Below are positions 35,284 to 43,700 of a DNA stretch of 64,000 nt, one piece after another. The stretch's first letter is position 1. The number at the start of each line of letters is the position of its first letter. Origin of the DNA: Pseudomonas uvaldensis (GTDB lineage Bacteria; Pseudomonadota; Gammaproteobacteria; Pseudomonadales; Pseudomonadaceae); NCBI RefSeq assembly GCF_021271205.1, contig NZ_JAIWKS010000007.1, positions 1 to 64,000 on the forward strand, written 5' to 3'. The position numbers were made by a program, and so were the translations under genes. Below the pieces are notes generated by a model that saw only the letters and a list, made by a program, of their open reading frames with translations, searched no databases and was not told where the DNA came from.

Positions 35284-36276
35284 TTAAAGTGTGCCGATAG
35301 TACCCGGGTTGAACACTGCGTCCACCGGGGCAATGCCATTGACCAACGGTGCGCCGAACTCGGCCTGGCTGATCTCGAACACATCCCCCGGCTGGGTGCG
35401 GATGCCGTCGGCGAACGACAGGGTCGCGGTGCCGAAGAAGTGAACGTGGACGTCCCCTGGGCGCAGGAACTGACTGTACTTGAAATGGTGGAACTCCAGG
35501 TTTTCGAGGCTGTGGCACATGTTCGCCTCGCCGCTGAGGAATTCGTTCTGCCACAGCACTTCGCCGTTGCGCAGGATTCGACTGGTCCCGGACAGATGTT
35601 GAGGCAGTTCACCCACGCGAAGTTCCGGGCCGAAACTGCAACTGCGCAATTTCGAATGGGCCAGGTACAGGTAATTCTTGCGTTCCATCACGTGATCGGA
35701 GAATTCGTTGCCCACCGCAAAGCCCAGCCGATAGGGTTTGCCGTCGAAGCCGATGACATACAATCCGCTGATTTCCGGCTCTTCCCCGGCATCTTCGGCA
35801 AAGGGCGGCAGTGGAAACGGATGCCCCGGACGGACCACGATGCTGCCGTCACCCTTGTAGAACCATTCCGGTTGCACGCCGGCCTGCCCCGCCGCGGGTT
35901 TACCGCCCTCTACGCCCCATTTGAAGATGCGCATGGTGTCGGTCATGGCACTTTCGTCGCCGGCCTGCTGGTGCATCTTGTCCCGCGCCGAGGCGCTGCC
36001 CAGGTGGGTCAGGCCGGTGCCGCTGACCAGCAAGTGCGCCGGGTCCGGATGATCCAGCGGCGGCAGGATGCGCAGCTCGGCAAGCAGCTTTGTGTAGTCA
36101 TGGCTAGCGCCCAGGCCCAAGCCATTGACCTGCTGCTCAAGCTTCACACCCGCCTCGATAGCGGCCAGCGCCAGCTCCCGCACCGTTTGCGCGCCCAGCA
36201 CTTCGCGCACTTGATCGCCCTCGACCACACCGACGCGGCGCTCGCCGCCGGGCAATTCGAATTGAACTAAACGCAT
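35284..36276 (-). CDS. FAH-fold AraD1-type 2-keto-3-deoxypentonate dehydratase/hydrolase
   Basis: 330 residues of the fumarylacetoacetate-hydrolase superfamily (DAGEEPEISGLYVIG, FAVGNEFSDHVMERKNYLYL with metal-ligand acidic residues, and FEISQAEFG). In this setting (KGSADH, IlvD/EDD dehydratase, sugar-acid MFS) the most likely job is the second dehydration, 2-keto-3-deoxypentonate to alpha-ketoglutarate semialdehyde, as proposed for AraD1. The start at 36276 (MRLVQFELPGG) has AAGGAGA. It is 13 nt upstream of KGSADH. Confidence 0.82.
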   Translation of the reverse strand: MRLVQFELPGGERRVGVVEGDQVREVLGAQTVRELALAAIEAGVKLEQQVNGLGLGASHDYTKLLAELRILPPLDHPDPAHLLVSGTGLTHLGSASARDKMHQQAGDESAMTDTMRIFKWGVEGGKPAAGQAGVQPEWFYKGDGSIVVRPGHPFPLPPFAEDAGEEPEISGLYVIGFDGKPYRLGFAVGNEFSDHVMERKNYLYLAHSKLRSCSFGPELRVGELPQHLSGTSRILRNGEVLWQNEFLSGEANMCHSLENLEFHHFKYSQFLRPGDVHVHFFGTATLSFADGIRTQPGDVFEISQAEFGAPLVNGIAPVDAVFNPGTIGTL

Positions 36277-36319
36277 GGATCTCTCCTTGTAAACAAACCT
36301 TGAACACACCGCCAATCCA

Positions 36320-36410
36320 CTGTGGGAGCGGGCTTGCCCGCGAAGACGGTGGCACAGTCAATATTTATGCAAGCTGACCCACCGCTTTCGCGAGCAAGCC
36401 CGCTCCCACA
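36320..36410. repeat. REP pair
   Basis: Facing copies at 36320-36345 and 36385-36410 between the MFS stop and the FAH-fold gene start. Confidence 0.85.
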
Positions 36411-36433
36411 CTGATCGTCTCAGCCTTCGAGTC

Positions 36434-37756
36434 TCAAGTACGCGTCGCCCCCCGGGCGCTGGCCGCGAATTGATCCGCCGGCAGCACGTGCCTGCGCTCC
36501 AGCAGTCGATAAACCACACCGGTCAACACCAGCCCAAACACCATCACGCACGACAGGAAATACAACCCGGACGCCAGACTACCGGTGTACTCCTTCAGCG
36601 CACCGATCACGAACGGCCCGATGTAACCGCCCAGGTTGCCCACCGAGTTGATCAGAGCAATCCCGGCCGCCGCACTGGCACCGGCGAAGAAACGCCCCGG
36701 CAGGGTCCAGAACACTGCCGTGCAGGAAAACAGCGCAAACGCCACCAGGCACAACGCTGCCAGTTGCAACACCGGCACCGACAGCCAGGCGCTGAGGAAC
36801 AGACCAATGGCGCCCAGCACGTAGAGCACCGCCAGATGACCATAGCGGTCGTTCAAGCGGTCTGAACTGCGGGGAATAATCAGCAAGCCGACGATGCCGA
36901 AGATATACGGCACCGATGACACGAAACCGGTCACCAGGTCACTGCCGCCGAATTGCTTGATCAACGTCGGCAACCACAGGCCCAAGCCATAAATGCTCAA
37001 CGTCACCGGCAGGTAGAACAGCGCCAGGAGCAGGACACGCTTGTCCTTCAACGCATGCAACGGATTACCGTGGCGGGTCTGGCCGTATGCCTGGAGGTCT
37101 TTTTCCAGCTCACCGGTCAGCCAATCCTTCTCGGACTGATCCATCCATTTCACCTGCTGCGGACCGTCGGGCAGGTAGCGCAGCACCGGCCAGGTCAACA
37201 GCACCGCTGGTAGACCGATAACGATGAACAGCCATTGCCAGCCGTGCAGGCCCAGGATGCCGTCCATGCCCAGCAAGCCACCGGACACCGGGCCGGTGAT
37301 CATCATCGCGATCGGCTGGGACAAAATGAACAAACCCAGGATCTTGCCGCGATGGCGCACCGGGAACCATTGGGTGATGTAGTACAGCACGCCCGGGAAG
37401 AAGCCGGCTTCGGCGGCACCCAGCAAGAAGCGCATCACATAGAAGCTGTAGGGGCCCTGGATGAACGCCATGCCGATAGTGATTGCGCCCCAGGTGACCA
37501 TGATCCGGGCGAACCAGCGCCGGGCACCGAAGCGTTCGAGCATCAGGTTGCTGGGGATCTCAAGCAGGAAATAGCCAATGAAAAACAGCCCTGCCCCCAA
37601 GCCATAGGCCGCGTCGCCAATGCCGACGTCGGCACCCATGTGCAACTTGGCGAAGCCCACCGCAGAGCGATCCACGTAGGCAATCAGGTACAGCAGGATC
37701 AGGAAGGGAATCAGTTTCAGCGTAATGCGACGGATAAGCCGCAATTCCTGGCTCAT
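36434..37756 (-). CDS. MFS sugar-acid transporter (anion:cation symporter family)
   Basis: 440 residues, 12 helices. The opening RRITLKLIPFLILLYLIAYVDRSAVGFAKL, the PSNLMLERFGARRWFARIM motif and GVLYYITQWFPVRHRGKILG place it in the ACS family (galactarate, glucarate, phthalate and pentonate carriers). The start at 37756 is preceded by GGAG; a TTG at 37771 is the alternative. An AACAACAACAAT stretch overlaps this leader (37771-37782), fitting Hfq/Crc control. It is divergent from the dehydratase gene, sharing a promoter region with two GntR-type operators. Confidence 0.9.
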   Translation of the reverse strand: MSQELRLIRRITLKLIPFLILLYLIAYVDRSAVGFAKLHMGADVGIGDAAYGLGAGLFFIGYFLLEIPSNLMLERFGARRWFARIMVTWGAITIGMAFIQGPYSFYVMRFLLGAAEAGFFPGVLYYITQWFPVRHRGKILGLFILSQPIAMMITGPVSGGLLGMDGILGLHGWQWLFIVIGLPAVLLTWPVLRYLPDGPQQVKWMDQSEKDWLTGELEKDLQAYGQTRHGNPLHALKDKRVLLLALFYLPVTLSIYGLGLWLPTLIKQFGGSDLVTGFVSSVPYIFGIVGLLIIPRSSDRLNDRYGHLAVLYVLGAIGLFLSAWLSVPVLQLAALCLVAFALFSCTAVFWTLPGRFFAGASAAAGIALINSVGNLGGYIGPFVIGALKEYTGSLASGLYFLSCVMVFGLVLTGVVYRLLERRHVLPADQFAASARGATRT

Positions 37757-37770
37757 GGGTCCGGTCTCCA

Positions 37771-37782
37771 ATTGTTGTTGTT
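37771..37782 (-). promoter_or_regulatory. Likely Hfq/Crc target before the MFS gene
   Basis: Minus strand reads AACAACAACAAT directly before the GGAG ribosome site, containing the AAnAAnAA catabolite-activity motif. Confidence 0.5.
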
Positions 37783-37845
37783 ATAGAACCGGGGGATTTC
37801 TCTCGCGAACGCACGCCAGGACAACCCCTCCGTTGAATCGACTAT

Positions 37846-37858
37846 ATAGTAATACTAT
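37846..37858. promoter_or_regulatory. GntR/FadR-type operator 1
   Basis: ATAGTAATACTAT is a perfect 13-bp palindrome matching TNGTNNNACNA, the FadR-subfamily operator consensus. It lies in the divergent promoter of the MFS and dehydratase genes. Confidence 0.65.
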
Positions 37859-37921
37859 TTAACCAACAACACTTCCAAACCGTGCAAATTGCGCTTATGT
37901 TACGCTCATGCTGGAACAATA

Positions 37922-37932
37922 TAGTCATACAA
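37922..37932. promoter_or_regulatory. GntR/FadR-type operator 2
   Basis: TAGTCATACAA also fits TNGTNNNACNA. It ends 14 nt before the dehydratase start codon, a position suited to repression by the GntR protein at 39920-40639. Confidence 0.55.
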
Positions 37933-37946
37933 TAAGAGAATCGATC

Positions 37947-39683
37947 ATGTCTGATAAGAAACCCTCCCTGCGCTCGGCCCAATGGTTTGGCACCGCCGAC
38001 AAGAACGGCTTCATGTACCGCAGCTGGATGAAAAATCAGGGCATCGCCGACCATCAGTTCCATGGCAAGCCGATCATCGGCATCTGCAATACCTGGTCGG
38101 AGCTGACGCCGTGCAACGCGCATTTCAGGCAGATCGCCGACCACGTCAAGCGCGGCGTGATCGAGGCCGGAGGCTTTCCGGTGGAATTTCCGGTGTTCTC
38201 CAATGGCGAGTCGAACCTGCGCCCCACCGCCATGCTGACTCGCAACCTGGCAAGCATGGACGTGGAAGAGGCGATTCGCGGCAACCCGATTGACGGCGTG
38301 GTGTTGCTCACCGGTTGCGACAAGACCACCCCCGCGCTGCTGATGGGCGCCGCCAGTTGCGACGTACCGGCCATCGTCGTCACCGGCGGGCCGATGCTCA
38401 ACGGCAAGCACAAGGGCCAGGACATCGGCTCGGGCACGGTGGTCTGGCAACTGAGCGAACAGGTCAAGGCCGGCACCATCACTATCGACGATTTCCTCGC
38501 GGCCGAGGGCGGCATGTCCCGCTCGGCCGGCACCTGCAATACCATGGGCACCGCCTCGACCATGGCCTGCATGGCCGAGGCCCTCGGCACCTCCCTGCCC
38601 CACAACGCCGCGATTCCGGCCGTGGATGCACGGCGCTATGTGCTGGCCCATATGTCCGGCATGCGCGCCGTGGAAATGGTCCGCGAAGACCTCAGACTCT
38701 CGAAGATCCTGACCAAGGAGGCGTTCGAGAACGCCATCCGGGTCAACGCCGCCATCGGCGGTTCCACCAACGCGGTGATCCACCTCAAGGCCATCGCCGG
38801 GCGCATCGGCGTGCAACTGGACCTGGACGACTGGACCCGCATCGGTCGCGGCATGCCCACCATTGTCGACCTGCAACCCTCCGGACGCTTCCTGATGGAA
38901 GAGTTCTACTACGCCGGCGGCCTGCCGGCGGTGCTGCGCCGTCTCGGCGAGGCCAACCTGATTCCCAACCCGGACGCCCTGACAGTCAATGGCAAGAGCA
39001 TCGGCGAGAACACCAAGGACGCGCCGATCTACGGCCAGGACGAAGTCATCCGCACCCTGGACAACCCGATCCGCGCCGACGGCGGCATCTGCGTGCTGCG
39101 CGGCAACCTGGCGCCGCTGGGTGCTGTGCTCAAGCCATCCGCCGCCACCCCCGAACTGATGCAGCATCGCGGCCGCGCGGTGGTGTTCGAGAACTTCGAT
39201 GAATACAAGGCTCGGATCAATGACCCGGAGCTGGACGTGGATGCCAACTCAATCCTGGTGATGAAGAACTGCGGACCCAAGGGTTATCCGGGCATGGCCG
39301 AGGTGGGCAACATGGGCTTGCCGGCCAAGCTGCTGGCCCAGGGTGTGACCGACATGGTGCGCATTTCCGACGCACGCATGAGCGGCACGGCCTACGGCAC
39401 CGTGGTGCTGCACGTGGCGCCGGAAGCGGCAGCCGGCGGCCCTCTGGCGGCGGTGAAGGAAGGTGACTGGATCGAACTGGACTGTGCCAACGGGCGTCTG
39501 CACCTGGACATTTCCGACGCCGAACTCGCCGCCCGCCTGGCCGACCTGGCACCACCGCAGCAACTGCTCGTCGGCGGCTATCGCCAGCTGTACATCGACC
39601 ATGTGCTGCAAGCGGACCAGGGTTGCGACTTCGACTTCCTGGTGGGTTGCCGCGGCGCTGAAGTACCGCGTCACTCCCACTGA
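37947..39683 (+). CDS. IlvD/EDD-family sugar-acid dehydratase (L-arabonate type)
   Basis: 578 residues. Iron-sulfur and metal motifs of the family are present: ICNTWSELTPCNAHF, TGCDKTTPALLMG (cluster cysteine), GGMSRSAGTCNTMGTASTM, and the C-terminal DARMSGTAYGTVVLHVAPE. It removes water from an aldonate to give a 2-keto-3-deoxy acid; the AraD1-type and KGSADH partners point to a pentonate (L-arabonate or D-xylonate) over dihydroxy acids of valine synthesis. The start at 37947 has an AAGAG site. It is transcribed away from the MFS gene under two GntR operators. Confidence 0.9.
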   Translation: MSDKKPSLRSAQWFGTADKNGFMYRSWMKNQGIADHQFHGKPIIGICNTWSELTPCNAHFRQIADHVKRGVIEAGGFPVEFPVFSNGESNLRPTAMLTRNLASMDVEEAIRGNPIDGVVLLTGCDKTTPALLMGAASCDVPAIVVTGGPMLNGKHKGQDIGSGTVVWQLSEQVKAGTITIDDFLAAEGGMSRSAGTCNTMGTASTMACMAEALGTSLPHNAAIPAVDARRYVLAHMSGMRAVEMVREDLRLSKILTKEAFENAIRVNAAIGGSTNAVIHLKAIAGRIGVQLDLDDWTRIGRGMPTIVDLQPSGRFLMEEFYYAGGLPAVLRRLGEANLIPNPDALTVNGKSIGENTKDAPIYGQDEVIRTLDNPIRADGGICVLRGNLAPLGAVLKPSAATPELMQHRGRAVVFENFDEYKARINDPELDVDANSILVMKNCGPKGYPGMAEVGNMGLPAKLLAQGVTDMVRISDARMSGTAYGTVVLHVAPEAAAGGPLAAVKEGDWIELDCANGRLHLDISDAELAARLADLAPPQQLLVGGYRQLYIDHVLQADQGCDFDFLVGCRGAEVPRHSH

Positions 39684-39715
39684 CACTATCCATCCCCGAT
39701 GGGGCACAGATCCTC

Positions 39716-39790
39716 CGTGGGAGCAAGGCTTGCCCGCGATGGCGGTGAATCAGTCGCCATCGCTATCGCGGGCAAGCCTTGCTCCCACAG
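39716..39790. repeat. REP pair
   Basis: Facing copies at 39716-39740 and 39763-39790 between the dehydratase and its regulator. Confidence 0.85.
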
Positions 39791-39919
39791 GGTTAACCCT
39801 CACAGGGGGTGGCTCTGGCAATGTGAGCCGTGTCGACATCAAAATCGCACTAGCGACCCGCCCTCGCCGCGCCTGCTATCATGCGCAGCAACTCCTCGCA
39901 CAGGAACGCGACGCGTCCC

Positions 39920-40639
39920 ATGGACTACCGTAAACCTTCCGACCGTAAAAGCATGCACGCCCGCATCGTCCAGGAACTGGGCATGCAGATCGTCTCGGGG
40001 CGCTTCAAGCCCGACGACAAACTGCCCGCCGAAGCCCTGCTTTGCGAAGAATATGCCGTCAGCCGCCCAGTCTTGCGCGAGGCCACTCGGGTGCTGGTCG
40101 CCAAGGGCCTGGTGTACTCGCGGCCGCGGGTCGGCACGGTGGTCAAGCCGCGCCGGGAATGGCACATGCTTGACCCCGACGTGCTGCACTGGCTGATGAA
40201 AAGCAGTCCGCAAAACGAATTCTTCAATCTACTGACCAGCGTGCGCAGCATCATCGAGCCAGCCGCCGCCGCCCTCGCCGCGCAGTTTGCCACCGAGACC
40301 GACATCGCCGCCATCCGTGAAGCGTACCAACGCATGGAAGCGGCACCGACGCCGGAAGCCATGCTGCAACCGGACCTGGACTTTCACAGCCTCATCGCCG
40401 ATGCCACCCACAACGATCTGCTCGCCAACCTTTGCAACATGTTGTCGGTAGCCATCGCCGAAGCGCTCAAACACTCCAACCAGCGCCCCAACCTGCATGA
40501 ACTGGCGATGCCACGGCACAAGGCAATCCTTACCGCCATCGAGAACCGCGACGCCCTCGGCGCCCGCCATGCCACGCTGGTGCAACTGGACGATGCCCGC
40601 AGCGCACTGAACGTGGTGCTGGGTACCGATCCGGCCTGA
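39920..40639 (+). CDS. GntR-family (FadR/FCD subfamily) regulator of the sugar-acid locus
   Basis: 239 residues. Winged helix at about 10-75 (MQIVSGRFKPDDKLPAEALL, then YAVSRPVLREATRVLVAKG) and an FCD effector domain at about 95-230 with metal-binding histidines (LDFHSLIADATHN, AMPRHKAILTAIENRD). It resembles DgoR, the galactonate repressor, across its length. FCD regulators normally release DNA when the pathway's sugar acid binds; the two TNGTNNNACNA sites at 37846-37932 are the expected targets. The ribosome site before 39920 is weak. Confidence 0.9.
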   Translation: MDYRKPSDRKSMHARIVQELGMQIVSGRFKPDDKLPAEALLCEEYAVSRPVLREATRVLVAKGLVYSRPRVGTVVKPRREWHMLDPDVLHWLMKSSPQNEFFNLLTSVRSIIEPAAAALAAQFATETDIAAIREAYQRMEAAPTPEAMLQPDLDFHSLIADATHNDLLANLCNMLSVAIAEALKHSNQRPNLHELAMPRHKAILTAIENRDALGARHATLVQLDDARSALNVVLGTDPA

Positions 40640-40687
40640 TATCTCCCGCCAGGCCCATCAGGGCCTGACATAAACGTCATCCTTACC

Positions 40688-40707
40688 GGTGGTATCTATA
40701 TACCGCC
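40688..40707. promoter_or_regulatory. Inverted repeat before the DUF6543 toxin-like gene
   Basis: GGTGGTAT and ATACCGCC arms around CTAT, one mismatch. The TATATA in its right half could be a -10 element, so the repeat would overlap the promoter; it lies 68 nt from the start codon. Confidence 0.4.
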
Positions 40708-40774
40708 CGCACGGGTCCCAGAGGTCGATACTTTTCCAGGCGTCATTCCAACGCCCCTATGAAAAGGACTTCCC

Positions 40775-43700
40775 ATGACCCTGCCCCCACCGGCCACCAC
40801 CCCTTTTGCGCTTGCGCAAAGCGTCAGCCTGCAATTTTCCAGTCGCCCCACCTTCGAGCAGTACGCCACACGCATGCTCGAGCAGGCCATCAAGGAAAAA
40901 TACCCCACGCTGGCCTTCGACCTCTCCAGGACCCGCCTGGCGACGCCCGATACGGATTCTCGCGGCTATCTGCTCGAACCCTTCATGGCCCGCGTCCTGG
41001 ACTACCTGGCGCAGGGTACCCCCGTGCAATTCAAGGATCGCAACGGGCGGCGCAGTTTCCTGTCCGACGCACCACCGCGGCTCCTTGCGCCAGACGATGG
41101 CAAGCTGGACATGAACGTCATCGAAAAGCTGCTGCTCGAACTGCCCTGGCGTGTGCCGATCGGGCTGGAGGATGCGTTGACGCGTTACTGGAACGCCAAC
41201 ATCGACAGCAGCCCGCAGAGGGACAGGCAGGACGGCACCAGCCATTGGCAGTGGCTCAGCGATGTACTCAGGAACCTGCTGCACATCCGTAGCCTGCAGC
41301 AGCAAGACCTTGGCGGCCAAGCTCGGCAAGCCCTCGACCAGATTGTCCGATGGCCGGACCGTGAACAACGCCTGCGGTACCATGCAAAAGCCGCCGTCCA
41401 TGCCTACAGCCTGGAGACCCGGCTCACTCGGGACGGCTCCCACAGCGTATTGACTGGCAGCGAGGTCCTGCTGATCCACTGCGTGAAGAACGCGACGGTC
41501 TTGCTGCTTTGCAGTGCTGGAGGCGCTATCCAGGCCTTCGACTCCCTGGAGGCTTTTACGCGTCATTGGGGCACCGTGATTGCCAGCCGTTACGTCGTGG
41601 ACACCGTGACCTGCCAGCGCAACGAGATCGGTGGCAACGTTTTCGAAACCCAGTCGGCCATGATCCTGGAACAACAGCTGGCCGACCTGGACGCCGTGCA
41701 ACTGCCCTCACGCATTGGCCTGCCAGATCTGGTGGCACTCTATGCCGAGCTGAGCGACCCCGCTCGCTACCTGCTCGGCGCCCCGCGCCCGATGCCCGAA
41801 ACATCGGCACGGATCGCCCCCCTGATTCCGGACTGGCTGAAACAGGCGTCCGTCATCGACAGGACGAAAATCCAGCAATACAGCCTGGCATTGGCCAGTG
41901 CCAAGAAACGCAACCAGGGGCGCACCTTTCTCAGCGACATCCAGGACATCAAGGCCTTCGCCGCCGATGCCCTGCTCGGTGTCTTGCAAAAGGCCAACGA
42001 CCGCAGCCCGGCCAAGGCCCAGGCCAGCCAATACCAACCCGACGATGTGCGACTGACTTTCAGCGCAGCGGCGGGTTATCCGGGAACCATCGGCATCGTC
42101 GAAAAACGAACCATCAGCCTGACCGAACTGGCGATTGCCAATCTCGTCGCCCGGCCCGGCGTGGACCCGGTGCTCAGCCATCGTAAGGGGCTGGCATTGC
42201 CGGTATGGCTGACGGCGGATTTCATCACCCGCAAGGGCGGGCTGATCGAACAGGTGGACATCGGCACGACCTACCCGCGTTACCTGCAGCAAAAGCTGCT
42301 GGACGATGTGCCACAAGCTCACGAGCGCCAGCGGATATTCGCCGAGCAGATCCCCGCCCAACTGCCCCTGGATGCCCTCAAGCAGATCCTCAACCACGAA
42401 AACGGCATGACTCGCCAAGGCCTGGCCCTGATCGAAGCCCTGCTCAACCCCGAGGCCGATGAGCAACGAGTCATGGGCGCTCCCGTGGTCATCCGCCACC
42501 TGGCCTTCCTGCGCAAGCCTGAAGCGCATCCCGATACCGTGGCGAACATGTTCATCATCGAACCGGAGGACATCGCTACTGGCCCGCATGTGCTGTATCG
42601 CCCGCTCTATACGCCGTCGCTGCAGCAATACCCGACGCGCCAAGCCTTGCTGCAAGCCATCGTCGCCCCCGGAGACCTGCAGCAGAGTGTCCTGGCCTGG
42701 ATGTCCGACGCCGCCCGCCCGATCTATGCCAATGGCGGCTTCCAGGAGCCCCACATCGTGCGCTTCTACCAAGGCGATGAGTTCAGCCTGCCCGAGAAAC
42801 CCGCCCCGGCAACCCTGGCGATCGACAGCGTCAACGACGAGCTGCGGCAGTTCCTGCGCAACGGCGAGCTGATGCAGTATCTTTACGGCAGCAACGCGCG
42901 AGCCCTGGTCATCCAGGCCGACCGGGATTCGGTTTCCAACAGCGAAAGCCGTTGGGCCGTTTTGCTGCATGGCGGCAGCCTGCTGTTCAACACGCTGCTC
43001 TTGCCCCTGCTGCGTGGCCCGGTCCTGGCCACCGCCTGGCTGTGGAACCTGATGGCCAACGCCAGTCAGGACATTCCGGCGCTGAGCAGCGAAGACGCGG
43101 TGACGCGAGAACTCGCCGCCGTCGATCTGCTGCTCAACCTCGGCATGCTGCTGCTTCAATTCCCCTCCCTCAGTGCGCCACCTCATGCCCCCTTGCCCGA
43201 AACGCTCAAGGAACAGGCGATGCGCCCTCCCGCGCCGCGCATCATCCCCGAGCAGTGGCCCGCGCCCGCGCCACCGAGCATTCATGAAGGGCGCGTGGCC
43301 TTGCCAGGCGCACGTTTGGAGAACACCAGCAGGAACCTGGACCTCAGCTTCGCCAGCGCCCACCGTCGGTTGACAGCGGAGCAACTCGCCCGCCTGCAAC
43401 GTTTTCAGGTAAGCCGCCCGGCGTCCATGCCCGAACCAACAAAATATGGCCCCTACACAGGCCTGTACGTCATCCGGAACATCTGGCACGCCCTAGTGGA
43501 TGGAAAAATGTATCAGGTGACCCCGGAATCAGACGGCAGCGTGGTCATCGTCAACCCCCTCGCCCCGCGGGATCCGGCCCAGAACGGTCCCGTGTTGCAA
43601 CCGGATGCCCAAGGCAACTGGTCCATCGACCTGCGTCTGCGCCTGCGTGGGGGCATGCCTCCCAAGCGCCTGGCCGAGATGCGTCGTCTCAAGACCCAGC

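Noticed and set aside
33690..35612. 640-residue reading of the aldehyde dehydrogenase gene
   Set aside because: The first about 114 codons lie in another frame of the FAH-fold gene; AGGAGA and the family N-terminus set the start at 35270.
41708..43489. 593-residue minus-strand open frame inside the DUF6543 gene
   Set aside because: Antisense shadow of a well-supported gene; His/Gln/Val/Gly-rich composition and no recognisable motifs.
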